The notes under the pieces are model-generated. The model made no database searches, was not told the DNA's origin, and saw only the letters and a program-made list of their open reading frames with translations. Shown here one piece after another: positions 8,650 through 18,338 of a stretch of DNA of 64,000 bases. How positions within the stretch are numbered: position 1 is the first letter of the stretch; each line of letters starts with the position of its first letter. Made by a program: the position numbers and the translations under genes. Origin of the DNA: Halobacillus locisalis (GTDB lineage: Bacteria > Bacillota > Bacilli > Bacillales > Halobacillaceae); assembly GCF_013694105.1 (NCBI RefSeq), contig NZ_JACEFG010000002.1, forward strand, positions 124,001 to 188,000, written 5' to 3'.

Positions 8650-9980
8650 ATCAACTCACTCCTGTCTTTTTGATCAATCGATTCAAGCGTTTTTTTCAGA
8701 GCGTGGATGGTCTCGACACAATGTTCCAGAGAAGACCATTCTTTCGGGTTATGACTGACACCATCTTTACTGTTTGTGAACAGCATGGCTGTCGGTACAT
8801 GTCTCCCCAACACCATCGCATCGTGTCCGGCGCCGCTTGGCAGATGAAAGGCTTTTTTCCCCGTTGCTTGTTCGGTAGCCTCAGCCACAATTTCCTGCAT
8901 CTTTCCTGGAAGTTTTACTGGTGTGACATTCAACGTTTCTTGAACGTCCACTTCAATACCGTGTTTGTCTTCGATTTCTTTGATGAGGTATTTGACTTGT
9001 TCTACGATTTGTTGCTTCCATTGCTCATCTATGTCTCTTAGATCGGCCGTCAGTTTTACCTCGCCTGGAATGACATTGACCCCGTTCGGAGATACTTCGA
9101 GTTTGCCAACGGTCGCAACTCCTGATGAGCTGACCTGGCCAGGAATGTCTTTCAGTCTGAAGGTGAATTCTCCTGCCGCAACAAGCGGATCCTTTCTTCC
9201 GATCATAGGCGTATTCCCGGCATGTCCGGCCTTTCCTTTGAACGTGATCGTCAACCATGATGGTCCCGCAATCCCGGTGACGACGCCTGTTGATAAATTC
9301 CTTTCTTCTAGCTGCTTACCTTGTTCAATATGTACTTCAACGTAAGCTTTGACTTTGTCTAATGAACGCTTTGAACCACTAAAGCCCTTGAGTGTAAGAC
9401 TATGCTCTTTTAATACTTGTTCGAAAGGTTTCCCCTGATAATCTACCAATTTCACTTGAGTGGCCATATCAATTTCTCCTGCCATCGCTCGGCTACCGGT
9501 TAACCCTCCATTAAATCTAGCACCCTCTTCGTCTGTAAAAATGACGACTTCGAAGTTTGTTTGCGGAATATAGCCGGTTTCTTGCCATGCTTGCGCCACT
9601 TCAAGCGCGGCAAGGACACCTAGAGGGCCATCAAAGTGACCACCATTGGGGACACTGTCTAAGTGCGAACCGGATAAAATCGACTGCTCCTGGTCTTTTC
9701 CTTGAAGGGAACCGAAAACATTGCCTGCTCCATCTTCGTAAATGGAAAGGCCTGCTTCTTTCATCCATACTTTCACCAACTCTTTAGCTGCCCGCTCTTC
9801 GTCCGAGAAAGACATCCGGTAGCTGCCGTCTTCATCAGTTAAGCCGATTTTGGACAACTCAGCCAAACGGGTCGCTACGCGTTTGCCTGATACTCCATCA
9901 CGGTCGAGCGTCGTAGGGTATTGGTGCATAAGTCTAGAAAGAAATAATTTCGAAAAACTAGCTGTTGCTTGCATCGCCAT
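8646..9980 (-). CDS. M20 family Zn-dependent amidohydrolase (allantoate/N-carbamoyl amino acid hydrolase type)
   Basis: 444 residues. Metal ligands of the M20C/AtzC-hydantoinase/carbamoylase group are visible: 'GSHLDSVPNGGHFDGPLG' (His, Asp), 'FTDEEGARF' (Glu), 'VEVHIEQGKQLE' (His) and 'SGAGHDAMVLG' (His). 'GPSWLTITFKGKAGHAGNTPM' marks the dimerisation lid. Members cleave N-carbamoyl amino acids, allantoate or beta-ureidopropionate. It is first in an operon with the TRAP genes, so it probably hydrolyses the imported compound in the cytoplasm. ATG at 9980 has GAGGTG in front. Confidence 0.88.
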   Translation of the reverse strand: MAMQATASFSKLFLSRLMHQYPTTLDRDGVSGKRVATRLAELSKIGLTDEDGSYRMSFSDEERAAKELVKVWMKEAGLSIYEDGAGNVFGSLQGKDQEQSILSGSHLDSVPNGGHFDGPLGVLAALEVAQAWQETGYIPQTNFEVVIFTDEEGARFNGGLTGSRAMAGEIDMATQVKLVDYQGKPFEQVLKEHSLTLKGFSGSKRSLDKVKAYVEVHIEQGKQLEERNLSTGVVTGIAGPSWLTITFKGKAGHAGNTPMIGRKDPLVAAGEFTFRLKDIPGQVSSSGVATVGKLEVSPNGVNVIPGEVKLTADLRDIDEQWKQQIVEQVKYLIKEIEDKHGIEVDVQETLNVTPVKLPGKMQEIVAEATEQATGKKAFHLPSGAGHDAMVLGRHVPTAMLFTNSKDGVSHNPKEWSSLEHCVETIHALKKTLESIDQKDRSELI

Positions 9981-10098
9981 GTGCTCACCTCTTCGTCTGT
10001 GTGGTAAATAAAATTATAAGATAAGTCTGAATATTTTGTAATGTCTATGTTGTACAAAGATAATGGCTGTTTTTTGTCTGGAAGAGACATGTGGGTTT

Positions 10099-11871
10099 TT
10101 AATCGAGAAAGCGATTAATGTTGACAGCTAGTTGCAGTTCGAACGCGGCTTCTCCTCCAATTTCCTCAATTCCGAGGATTTCCCGTATCAGTCTAAGTCT
10201 GTATTTAACCGTATTGACGTGGATAAACAAAGATTCTGCTGTCTCTTTCATGTTTTTATTCAAATCTAAGTACACGCTCAGTGTAATAAGCAGACTAGCC
10301 TTATTCTCTTGATCATAACGTTTTAATTGACCAATCGTTTCTTCTACATACCCTTCAAGCTCACTCGCTTCTGTCTTCAAAAATAGTCGCTGGAAGCCGA
10401 GCTCGAAGTAAGCGAGGAGGGAGCTTTTATTTTGCTTAGTGCGAAGGTAGTCCACACATTTGGAAGCATCGTTAGCTGATGTACGGACGTCATCTAGTTT
10501 GTTCACGGTCCGACCAATGCCCGCTACAAGAGACAACTCTGTTGCTTGTTTGACTTCTTCGATAATTTGGGCGAATGCAATTCTAATCCTCTCATAGGCA
10601 ACGGTCTCTTTTGTTTGTTTCGGATAGGAAAACATAAAGACTATGTCCAGGTTTTGGTCGAGAATGAACGGTTTAAAAGGGAGTTGTTCCATTTTTCTAC
10701 GGATGATCCGTGTGATGATCTCCTTTTTGTGTGAAATATCTTTGAGGGAGAACCCTGCTTCTTCAATGGTTAGCTGAACGAGAAGGTACTTTCTTTCCTC
10801 TCCCATTCCGGAAGTGGTGCGGATCATCTCGTTGAGTGTTAATTTATCGGATTTTCCATTCAGCAATTGATCGAGTATATATCCAGAATAGGTAAGGGCA
10901 TGGTAGGAGCTTCTTTCTCGCCTTGTAATTTCAAGAGCGAAGATCGTAACGGTTTGTTCAACAGCAAATTGGTCTAACGGGTCTAGTACATCATCTTTGT
11001 TTAAATACATGCTGATCAGCCCGATCGAACGGTCATCTGTTCGAACAGGGAAAAAGTATATGCGTTCTTCTTGGCCATCAAACTGTATGATTCCTGTTGA
11101 ACCTCGGCCATTGGTCATCGCCTCTTTCAGTTTGCTGTAATATTCCTGGGTAAGGACGTTTCCGAGCGCTGTCGCTTCATCACTTGAGGTTTCAAGAAGA
11201 TCGAAGAATTCGTTGTGCACAATGACCTCTGATTGGACGAGTGAAGCAAGTGCTTTTGTGATTTTGTCCAACCCCCCTTGAGACAGAGATACTTCACTTA
11301 GCACCTCGTGCACCCGTTGAGTTCGCTCATTTCTAGAAAACAGGGTGGCATTTTCAATAGCAATCACAGCCTGTGTAGCAAAGGTTTCGAGTAATTGCAG
11401 GTCCTGTGGAGTAAAGGTGACGTTCTCCTCGTAAATATCGACAGTCAAGACGCCGATACATCCTTGCTTCGTCTTAAGAGGGACGCAAATCGCACTGGCT
11501 GGATATTCCAGATCACCACGTGCTTTGGAATAATACTCTTTCGTCTTCGGATTGATATCCTGCATACCTTCCAATGTATCTGTATGAGTTGAAAATATCT
11601 GCCCTTTCTCAGAAAGGAAGGTTTTACCGCTCATTCCTTCACCTGGTTTAAGAAATGCATATTGTAGATGCTTCATATCGAAACCAGCCGCCGTTTTTGC
11701 GTATAATCTATTTATTTTTTCATCATAGAGAAATAGCACGCTCGCATTAGAGCCATCAATCACGTGCAAAACTTCTTTAATCAGATATTCGAGTACTTCA
11801 TCCAGATTCAAGGTAGACGTCATGACCTGTACCGAATTGATGAGACTTCGTAGTTTAGCTTCTGTATTCAT
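10099..11871 (-). CDS. GAF-domain, PucR-type transcriptional regulator
   Basis: 590 residues. Residues ~10-170 form a GAF domain ('EVLHVIDGSNASVLFLYDE', 'AICVPLKTKQGCIGVLTVDIY'), a second weaker sensory region follows, and the C-terminus ends with the PucR helix-turn-helix ('NKNMKETAESLFIHVNTVKYRLRLI'). PucR/CdaR proteins are ligand-responsive activators of purine, sugar-acid or amino acid catabolism. It lies between the TRAP-amidohydrolase operon (same strand) and the divergent DUF3100 genes, and most likely controls one or both. The effector is unknown. Confidence 0.85.
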   Translation of the reverse strand: MNTEAKLRSLINSVQVMTSTLNLDEVLEYLIKEVLHVIDGSNASVLFLYDEKINRLYAKTAAGFDMKHLQYAFLKPGEGMSGKTFLSEKGQIFSTHTDTLEGMQDINPKTKEYYSKARGDLEYPASAICVPLKTKQGCIGVLTVDIYEENVTFTPQDLQLLETFATQAVIAIENATLFSRNERTQRVHEVLSEVSLSQGGLDKITKALASLVQSEVIVHNEFFDLLETSSDEATALGNVLTQEYYSKLKEAMTNGRGSTGIIQFDGQEERIYFFPVRTDDRSIGLISMYLNKDDVLDPLDQFAVEQTVTIFALEITRRERSSYHALTYSGYILDQLLNGKSDKLTLNEMIRTTSGMGEERKYLLVQLTIEEAGFSLKDISHKKEIITRIIRRKMEQLPFKPFILDQNLDIVFMFSYPKQTKETVAYERIRIAFAQIIEEVKQATELSLVAGIGRTVNKLDDVRTSANDASKCVDYLRTKQNKSSLLAYFELGFQRLFLKTEASELEGYVEETIGQLKRYDQENKASLLITLSVYLDLNKNMKETAESLFIHVNTVKYRLRLIREILGIEEIGGEAAFELQLAVNINRFLD

Positions 11872-12025
11872 TCGAGCACCACTCCGTATGATTTTTGACT
11901 AATCATACACGTAAGTCCATCCGGTGAACAGAGGGATCTTTGAAAAAAAGAATTATAATCAAATTGAAATAGCAGGCACTTATTTAGGTAAGCCTTTGCA
12001 CAAGTGGATGGAAATTTTTAACCTT

Positions 12026-12052
12026 GATTATATTTTTCAGAATATTATAATC
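12026..12052. promoter_or_regulatory. Possible operator: GATTATA/TATAATC inverted repeat
   Basis: GATTATA (12026-12032) and TATAATC (12046-12052) form an inverted pair 13 nt apart, and a further TATAATC occurs at 11954-11960. They lie in the intergenic region between the PucR-type regulator and the DUF3100 gene. A regulator-binding role is inferred from position only. Confidence 0.35.
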
Positions 12053-12105
12053 AGTACAAATATCTTTATTAGATAAAAGCGATAAAGAAACAGGGAGGAA
12101 TTTCA

Positions 12106-12924
12106 TTGAAGCAGGAACTCACGAACATTTGGAAAGACTGGCGTCTACACGCAATTGTGCTTGGAATCGTACTCATCACTGAGACGATAGGAACCCACTC
12201 CTTCACGGTAGGGCCGGGAGTAGTCTTGTTGTTACCCATGCTTTATGCCATTCTGATCGGTCTCGGACTTTTCTTTACCCCTCTCCTCAAAGAAAAACAA
12301 TCCAAAAATGCTGAACCGTTGATTGTGCTCGGCGTCACGCTATTAATTGCCAAAATCGGGGTCATCATCGGTCCATCATTGCCTCAAATTATTGAAGCTG
12401 GACCTGCTCTATTGCTTCAGGAATTCGGTAATCTCGGAACAATTCTCATCGCTTTACCCGTGGCGGTCATGCTAGGCCTGAAGCGAGAAAGCATCGGGAT
12501 GACTCACTCCGTTGCTCGTGAGCCGAACGTCGGTCTGATCATGGATAAGTATGGATTCAATTCCCCAGAAGGACGCGGGGTCATGGCGATTTACATATTC
12601 GGTACCGTCTTTGGAGCGGTCTTCATGGGACTGATTGCGGGCTTTCTCGCAACGTGGACGCCTCTACATCCTTTATCTTTCGCCATGGCTTCAGGAATCG
12701 GAAGTGGAAGTATGATGGCAGCAGCGAGTGGTTCCTTAGTTACGGCTTTTCCTGCCCTTGAGCAAGATATTCTAGCCTTCGCTGGGGCAAGTAATCTATT
12801 GTCGCTCTCTACAGGTCTTTATATGAGTATTTTCATCGGAATTCCTTTAACGGAAAAAATGTATCAATGGCTAACTCGTGATAAAAGGAAGAAGATGAAT
12901 CGCGAAGTGAAGGAGGGCGCTTAA
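12106..12924 (+). CDS. DUF3100 family membrane protein
   Basis: 272 residues, with roughly eight hydrophobic segments and a conserved-looking 'GLKRESIGMTHSVAREPNVGLIMDKYG' loop that recalls DUF3100 proteins. It starts with TTG behind AGGGAGGAA. It forms a two-gene unit with the next membrane gene (1-nt gap). The pair may be a two-subunit transporter for the compound degraded by the divergent amidohydrolase operon; that is inference from context, since no function is established that can be read from the sequence. Confidence 0.65.
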   Translation: MKQELTNIWKDWRLHAIVLGIVLITETIGTHSFTVGPGVVLLLPMLYAILIGLGLFFTPLLKEKQSKNAEPLIVLGVTLLIAKIGVIIGPSLPQIIEAGPALLLQEFGNLGTILIALPVAVMLGLKRESIGMTHSVAREPNVGLIMDKYGFNSPEGRGVMAIYIFGTVFGAVFMGLIAGFLATWTPLHPLSFAMASGIGSGSMMAAASGSLVTAFPALEQDILAFAGASNLLSLSTGLYMSIFIGIPLTEKMYQWLTRDKRKKMNREVKEGA

Positions 12925-12925
12925 T

Positions 12926-13378
12926 ATGTTGAAGAATATACAAGAATGGGTACTGTTACTCGGGATTTTCGGCATCGTCGCATTGCTCGGGAACTGGATC
13001 GGTTATGACATTATGGTGATGGATGCTGTTCCCGGTATGCTTCTCCTCATTGCAATTTGCCTTGCCGGTTTGCTATTAGGAAAAATCATGCCTGGAAATA
13101 TTCCAAGTGTCGCGTATGTCGCGATTGTCGGTGTCCTGTTATCCATGCCATGGATTCCGGGATCAGATTTCATCGTGACGTACACGAATGAAGTGAATCT
13201 ATTAGCCTTGGCAACCCCGATTCTTGCCTATGCCGGTATTGCCATCGGTCGCTCGTGGACGGACTTCGTGAAGCTTGGTTGGCGTAGCATTGTGGTGGCC
13301 ATGTTCGTCATGGTCGGCACCTTCCTTGGCTCTGCCTTGATCGCTGAGATGATCCTGCGATTCCAAGGGATTATTTGA
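12926..13378 (+). CDS. Small polytopic membrane protein, partner of the DUF3100 gene
   Basis: 150 residues with about five hydrophobic segments and few charged residues. It begins one nucleotide after the stop of the DUF3100 gene behind GGAGGG, so the two are translationally linked. No catalytic motif was found. It is probably a second subunit of the same membrane complex. A family A repeat follows the stop codon immediately. Confidence 0.7.
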   Translation: MLKNIQEWVLLLGIFGIVALLGNWIGYDIMVMDAVPGMLLLIAICLAGLLLGKIMPGNIPSVAYVAIVGVLLSMPWIPGSDFIVTYTNEVNLLALATPILAYAGIAIGRSWTDFVKLGWRSIVVAMFVMVGTFLGSALIAEMILRFQGII

Positions 13379-13380
13379 TA

Positions 13381-13435
13381 GTGGGGACGGTTCCGCTGTT
13401 TGTGAGTTTATGAACAAACAAGAGAACCGTCCCCA
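13381..13435. repeat. Family A palindromic repeat, copy A4
   Basis: GTGGGGACGGTT pairs with AACCGTCCCCAT; inner arms CTGTTTGT and AACAAACA also pair partly. It starts two bases after the preceding stop codon and separates the DUF3100 pair from the ribose operon. Confidence 0.85.
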
Positions 13436-13450
13436 TATTTGTTCTTCCCC

Positions 13451-13479
13451 TTGACACATATTTGAAAGCGCTTTATTAT
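13451..13479 (+). promoter_or_regulatory. Sigma-A promoter of the ribose operon
   Basis: TTGACA (13451-13456), a 17-bp spacer, then TATTAT (13474-13479). This is a near-consensus promoter and the cre and operator sites overlap or follow it. Confidence 0.85.
13463..13476 (+). promoter_or_regulatory. Catabolite-responsive element (cre) in the ribose promoter
   Basis: TGAAAGCGCTTTAT matches the CcpA consensus TGWAARCGYTWNCW except at the last bases. It overlaps the -10 spacer, so CcpA binding should block initiation when preferred sugars are present. Confidence 0.7.
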
Positions 13480-13480
13480 G

Positions 13481-13500
13481 ATGTGTAACGGGTTACACAT
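13481..13500. promoter_or_regulatory. RbsR operator 1
   Basis: ATGTGTAAC-GG-GTTACACAT is a perfect 9-bp dyad around GG, just downstream of the -10 box. The same core recurs at operator 2. LacI-family repressors bind such dyads. Confidence 0.75.
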
Positions 13501-13532
13501 AAGCGTAACAGGAGTGCGACATATTTTTTTAC

Positions 13533-13560
13533 CCACATATGTAACGGGTTACATATGTGG
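13533..13560. promoter_or_regulatory. RbsR operator 2
   Basis: A 13-bp perfect dyad around GG with the core TGTAACGGGTTACA, shared with operator 1. The two centres are 56 bp apart, which would allow tetramer or looping contacts. It lies in the leader upstream of rbsR. Confidence 0.75.
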
Positions 13561-13581
13561 AATCACTGATAAAGGTAGTAG

Positions 13582-14577
13582 ATGATGATGGCAACGATTA
13601 AAGATGTAGCACGCTTGGCGGAAGTATCAACGGCTACCGTTTCTCGTGTTCTGAACGGTAATGGATATGTTCACCAAGGAACCAAAGAGCGCGTGGCAAA
13701 AGCGATTACACAATTGAATTACAGACCGAATGATGTAGCGAGGAGCTTGTTTAAGGGACGTTCTAAAATGATTGCATTGTTTGTTCCGGATATTATGAAT
13801 CCGTTTTTTCCAGAGTTAGCTCGAGCGGTCGAGGACATGGCGAAGAAGCGGGATTATACTTTTGTGTTATGCAATACAGATGATGATCCCGCTAAAGAAG
13901 TGAACTATGTGCAAGAGTTGAAGCAAAAGTCATTAGATGGGATTGTCATTGTTTCAAGTACTATATCTGGTGATTTTATCAAAGATGTGGATATTCCGGT
14001 GGTTGCCCTGGACCGCATTCTTCATCCATCGTTGTCATCGGTCACCGTAAATAACCGTCAGGGAGCAAGAGAAGCAACAACGTATTTGCAAGAGCTGGGG
14101 TGTAAACGAATTGCTCATGTCGCTGGGCCCAATAACGTGAGTAACGCGGAGCAGCGTTTGAATGGATATTTGGATGTTGTGCAAGAAGAGGATTGGTTTC
14201 GATACAGCTTTATTGAGCAGGGAGGCTATCATTTTGATGAAGCGAAGAAGGCGACGGAGCGATTGTTGACCAAACATCCAGAAATAGATGGGTTATTTGT
14301 GGCTAACGATTTGATGGGCGTTGGAGCTTTGAAGGCAGCTCAATCCTTGGGCATAGCGGTTCCTGATCAACTATCTATCATCGCCTTTGATGGTATTACG
14401 CTTGGTGAAACGACGACTCCGACCTTAACGACAATGGCACAACCTATTTATAAAGCCGGAGCAAGAGCGGCAGAAATTTTGATTGAACAGATTGAACAGC
14501 AGAATGATCAAAGGCAAGTCGAAGAGTTTACTGTGGAAATAGTAGAAAGAGAATCCACGAGAAGGAGGGATGCTTGA
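13582..14577 (+). CDS. rbsR: Ribose operon repressor RbsR (LacI family)
   Basis: About 331 residues. The N-terminal LacI helix-turn-helix reads 'ATIKDVARLAEVSTATVSRVLNG', followed by a periplasmic-binding-protein-like core ('IALFVPDIMNPFFPELARAVED', 'GLFVANDLMGVGALKAAQSLG'). It should repress the operon at the two GTAAC-GG-GTTAC operators just upstream and be released by ribose or a phosphorylated derivative. Three consecutive ATG codons (13582, 13585, 13588) are possible starts. It overlaps rbsK by the sequence TTGATGA. Confidence 0.92.
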   Translation: MMMATIKDVARLAEVSTATVSRVLNGNGYVHQGTKERVAKAITQLNYRPNDVARSLFKGRSKMIALFVPDIMNPFFPELARAVEDMAKKRDYTFVLCNTDDDPAKEVNYVQELKQKSLDGIVIVSSTISGDFIKDVDIPVVALDRILHPSLSSVTVNNRQGAREATTYLQELGCKRIAHVAGPNNVSNAEQRLNGYLDVVQEEDWFRYSFIEQGGYHFDEAKKATERLLTKHPEIDGLFVANDLMGVGALKAAQSLGIAVPDQLSIIAFDGITLGETTTPTLTTMAQPIYKAGARAAEILIEQIEQQNDQRQVEEFTVEIVERESTRRRDA

Positions 14578-15449
14578 TGAGGAAGGTAACCGTTATAGGT
14601 AGTATCAATATGGATTTAACCGTTACGACAAAACATGTCCCGGATAAAGGGGAGACGGTACTAGGCGACACATTCGCGACTTTTCCAGGAGGGAAAGGGG
14701 CGAATCAAGCGGTAGCTGCGGCAAGGCTTGGAGCTGACGTAAGTATGATTGGTGCGGTTGGTGCGGATTCTTTTGGTGAAGACTTGCTTTCTCACTTGAG
14801 TAAAGAAGGGATAAACATACGCGGGGTAAACACGATTCCCAATGAATCAACCGGAACCGCCACGATCATCATTCATGATGGAGATAATCGGATCATCGTA
14901 GCTCCTGGTGCCAATCATCATCTAACTCCGTTTCACATTGAAAGAAACGAAGCGCTCATTAGCCGGAGTGATGTGTTGTTGGTACAAATGGAAATTCCTA
15001 TAGAAACAATCAAAGCGGTATCGATGTTGTCTGACAAATACAACATCCCACTCATTGTGAATCCCGCACCTTATCAGAAACTTCCTCAAGCTGTTCTGAA
15101 GCAGGCTACTTATCTCACGCCTAACCAATCCGAAGCACGCCTGATGCAAGCTGATGATGCGTGGATTGATCAAAAGATGATTACGACGTTAGGGTCTCAA
15201 GGTGTAGAGCTATCGGCTACAGGAGAAGTTATACATGGTTATCCTGTACAAGCCCTTGATACAACAGGGGCAGGCGATACGTTTAATGGGGCATTATCGG
15301 CAAAACTTTCTGAAGGGGCTGACGTGAAAGAAGCAATCCGTTTCGCCAATGCGGCCTCAGCTTTATCTGTTCAGAAGATAGGCGCACAAAGCGGTATGCC
15401 TACCCTCGAAGAAGTAAAACGATTCAGGCAAGAAAGAGAGGAGATGTAA
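14577..15449 (+). CDS. rbsK: Ribokinase
   Basis: PfkB-family sugar kinase of about 290 residues that phosphorylates D-ribose to ribose 5-phosphate. Visible motifs are 'GSINMDL', the N-terminal PfkB signature 'FPGGKGANQAVAAARLGADV' and the catalytic signature 'DTTGAGDTFNGAL' with the base Asp. ATG at 14577 has GGAGG eight bases ahead; it overlaps the rbsR stop. It is followed directly by rbsD. Confidence 0.95.
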   Translation: MRKVTVIGSINMDLTVTTKHVPDKGETVLGDTFATFPGGKGANQAVAAARLGADVSMIGAVGADSFGEDLLSHLSKEGINIRGVNTIPNESTGTATIIIHDGDNRIIVAPGANHHLTPFHIERNEALISRSDVLLVQMEIPIETIKAVSMLSDKYNIPLIVNPAPYQKLPQAVLKQATYLTPNQSEARLMQADDAWIDQKMITTLGSQGVELSATGEVIHGYPVQALDTTGAGDTFNGALSAKLSEGADVKEAIRFANAASALSVQKIGAQSGMPTLEEVKRFRQEREEM

Positions 15450-15833
15450 ATGAAGAAATCAGGAATGTTAAATCGAGAGATTGCCTCAGTCCTGGCAAGG
15501 CTCGGCCATACGGATACGATCGTCATTGCAGACTGTGGGCTTCCTATTCCTGAAGGAGTCTCTTGTATCGATGTATCACTTACAAAAGGATCCCCCTCAT
15601 TTCTTGAGGTTCTAAAAGCTATAGAGGCTGATATGGTAATCGAAAAAGTAACATTAGCTGAAGAAATAAAAGACTACAACAAGACGGTACATACTCAATT
15701 AAACTTCTCCGATATATCGTATTTGTCTCATGAAGCGTTCAAAGAGAAGACAAAGCAGGCTAAAGTCATCATTCGAACAGGCGAAGTGACACCGTTTGCG
15801 AATATCCTATTGCATGCTGGTGTGAATTTTTAG
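15450..15833 (+). CDS. rbsD: D-ribose pyranase
   Basis: 127 residues, the normal length. RbsD interconverts the pyranose and furanose forms of ribose before phosphorylation. Motifs '[28 protein letters not shown]' (catalytic His in GHTD) and the terminal '[20 protein letters not shown]'-type end match the family. It starts immediately after the rbsK stop (stop and start adjoin), inside the operon. Confidence 0.95.
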   Translation: MKKSGMLNREIASVLARLGHTDTIVIADCGLPIPEGVSCIDVSLTKGSPSFLEVLKAIEADMVIEKVTLAEEIKDYNKTVHTQLNFSDISYLSHEAFKEKTKQAKVIIRTGEVTPFANILLHAGVNF

Positions 15834-15849
15834 CAAGGGAGGGACGAGA

Positions 15850-17343
15850 TTGAATCCTTTAGTGAAATTAACAAACATTGATAAAGCGTTCTTAGGAAAC
15901 CGTGTGTTAAAGAAGGTGAACTTTGAGGTCCTCCCTGGCGAAGTGCATGCTCTGATGGGGGAGAATGGAGCGGGGAAGTCCACATTAGTTAAAGTGCTGA
16001 CTGGCATTCATGAACGTGATGGGGGTGAGATTGAGGTCAGAGGCGAGCCGAAGACTTATTCAAACCCTAAAGAAGCCGAAAAAGACGGCATCGTGGTAAT
16101 CCACCAAGAATTGAATATCATTCCGCATTTGACGGTTACAGAGAATATGTTTCTTGGAAATGATATAACGGTTGGAAGAACCGGGATCTTAAGGAAGAAG
16201 CAAATGTATCAACAGACGGTGGAGAATTTAAAAAGACTCGGCGTAACGAATATTGACCCGAATGAGCAGGCAGGAAATCTATCTGTTGGAAAACAACAAA
16301 TGATTGAAATTGCTCGGGCCATTTCGACAAACGCGGAAATGATTATTATGGATGAACCCACAGCCGCGCTGACAGAACGAGAGATTGAGAGTCTATTTAA
16401 CGTCGTTGAATCGTTACGAAAACAGAATGTAAGCATTGTGTATATCTCTCATAGAATGGAAGAAATTTTTAAAATATGTGATCGAATTACCGTTTTACGG
16501 GACGGGGAGTACGTAGGTACGGAAAACATTCCTGATACCAACTTTGAAGCGATAGTGAAGATGATGGTCGGACGTGAATTGGGGGAACGCTTCCCGAAGC
16601 GTACATCAGCAATCGGGGACAAAATATTCGAAGTACAAGGATTAACAAGGGATGGGTGGTTTGAGGACATTGATTTCAATGTCAAACAAGGAGAGATTCT
16701 TGGAGTATCAGGATTGATGGGTGCTGGACGGACAGAAATTATGGAAACCATATTCGGGTCCGTGAAGAAGAAACGCGGAAATATTATGTTAGACGGCCAG
16801 ACGCTTTCGATTAAACACCCGCAGGATGCGTTACGGGCGGGAATTGGTTTTATTACAGAGGATCGTAAAGATGAGGGACTCGTCCTCCACCTCTCCATTC
16901 GTGAAAATATAGCATTGACAAATTTGAAAGCGGTTTCTGATAAGGGTGTCATCTCAGCAAAGAAAGAGCGAGAGATGGTCGATCAACTAATTGAACGTCT
17001 ATACGTACGCACGACAGGACGAGAGCAAGAAGTGAAATCCCTTAGTGGGGGTAACCAACAAAAAGTCGTCATAGCCAAATGGCTTGGTATTCAGCCACGG
17101 GTTCTGATTTTAGATGAACCGACTCGTGGAGTCGATGTTGGCGCTAAGAAAGAAATCTATAACATTATGAATGAGCTGACGGAAAAAGGGGTGGCTATTA
17201 TTATGGTTTCCTCTGAACTGCCAGAAATTCTCGAGGTAAGCGATCGCATCATGGTCATTCATGAAGGAAAAGTAGCCCGGATCCTAGACGCGAAAGAAGC
17301 TGACCAAGAGAAAATCATGCAAGCTGCGACAGGAGGAGAGTAA
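15850..17343 (+). CDS. rbsA: Ribose ABC importer ATP-binding protein RbsA
   Basis: 497 residues with two fused ATPase halves. First half: Walker A 'GENGAGKST', signature '[14 protein letters not shown]', Walker B '[11 protein letters not shown]'. Second half: degenerate Walker A '[11 protein letters not shown]', signature '[15 protein letters not shown]', Walker B '[14 protein letters not shown]'. This is the standard layout of sugar importers of the CUT2 class. TTG start behind AGGGAGGG. It powers RbsC with ribose delivered by RbsB. Confidence 0.95.
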   Translation: MNPLVKLTNIDKAFLGNRVLKKVNFEVLPGEVHALMGENGAGKSTLVKVLTGIHERDGGEIEVRGEPKTYSNPKEAEKDGIVVIHQELNIIPHLTVTENMFLGNDITVGRTGILRKKQMYQQTVENLKRLGVTNIDPNEQAGNLSVGKQQMIEIARAISTNAEMIIMDEPTAALTEREIESLFNVVESLRKQNVSIVYISHRMEEIFKICDRITVLRDGEYVGTENIPDTNFEAIVKMMVGRELGERFPKRTSAIGDKIFEVQGLTRDGWFEDIDFNVKQGEILGVSGLMGAGRTEIMETIFGSVKKKRGNIMLDGQTLSIKHPQDALRAGIGFITEDRKDEGLVLHLSIRENIALTNLKAVSDKGVISAKKEREMVDQLIERLYVRTTGREQEVKSLSGGNQQKVVIAKWLGIQPRVLILDEPTRGVDVGAKKEIYNIMNELTEKGVAIIMVSSELPEILEVSDRIMVIHEGKVARILDAKEADQEKIMQAATGGE

Positions 17344-17345
17344 GA

Positions 17346-18281
17346 ATGAAGCAGACACTAGTGAATAATCTCTCAAAACTAGGTCCTTTGATTGGACTAG
17401 TTTTGATCATGATCATCCTCGGGTTCATGAGTGAGAACTTCTTAACCACGAACAATTTACTGAACTTATTACGTCAAATATCGATAAATGGATTGATCGC
17501 ATTCGGAATGACCTACGTCATCTTGACGGGCGGGATTGATTTATCCGTCGGCTCTATTCTAGCCTTTGGAAGTGCCTTGACAGCCGGTATGCTTGCAAGT
17601 GGTATGGATCCTCTTTTAGCAGTGTTTATAGGCTTGCTAGCCGGACTTGGTATGGGAGCGTTCAACGGTTTTATTATTACAAAAGGGAAAGTCGCACCCT
17701 TTATCGCTACACTGGCTACCATGACCATATTCCGCGGGGCGACACTCGTTTATACGGATGGACGCCCAGTGACAGGACTTTCCGACAGCTTTGTATTTGA
17801 GATGATCGGACGCGGTTACGTATTCGGTATTCCGTTCCCAGGAATCCTGATGATTATCGTATTCTTCTTACTTTTCTTCTTATTGAGGAAAACCGTATTC
17901 GGCCGACAAGTCTATGCGGTAGGTGGGAATGAAGAGGCAGCAAAACTATCTGGTATAAAAACCGATCGCGTAAAAATATGGGTCTACTCGTTGACCGGTA
18001 TGCTTTCGGTTCTCGCCGGAATTATATTGACAAGTCGTCTGAATTCCGCACAACCAACGGCCGGTACCATGTATGAACTGGACGCGATCGCAGCCGTTGT
18101 ACTTGGTGGAACAAGCCTTGCTGGGGGACGTGGACGACTATATGGAACATTAATTGGTGCTTTAATTATTGGTGTATTAGATAACGGATTGAACTTGCTC
18201 AATGTCTCGTCTTTCTATCAACAAATTGTGAAAGGTGGAGTCATTCTACTCGCCGTTCTGCTTGATCGAAGATCCAAATAA
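17346..18281 (+). CDS. rbsC: Ribose ABC importer permease RbsC
   Basis: 311 residues, about eight to ten hydrophobic segments, CUT2 permease family. 'TYVILTGGIDLSVGSILAFGSALTAG' and 'LDAIAAVVLGGTSLAGGRGRLYGTLIGALIIGVLDNGLNLL' (shown here in parts) are the hallmark stretches around the translocation path. It begins two bases after rbsA. It forms the membrane channel of the ribose importer. Confidence 0.95.
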   Translation: MKQTLVNNLSKLGPLIGLVLIMIILGFMSENFLTTNNLLNLLRQISINGLIAFGMTYVILTGGIDLSVGSILAFGSALTAGMLASGMDPLLAVFIGLLAGLGMGAFNGFIITKGKVAPFIATLATMTIFRGATLVYTDGRPVTGLSDSFVFEMIGRGYVFGIPFPGILMIIVFFLLFFLLRKTVFGRQVYAVGGNEEAAKLSGIKTDRVKIWVYSLTGMLSVLAGIILTSRLNSAQPTAGTMYELDAIAAVVLGGTSLAGGRGRLYGTLIGALIIGVLDNGLNLLNVSSFYQQIVKGGVILLAVLLDRRSK

Positions 18282-18338
18282 TCGGCCATACTGTTCTTTT
18301 AGAACATATGACATATATCGTAAAGGGAGGAATTATTC

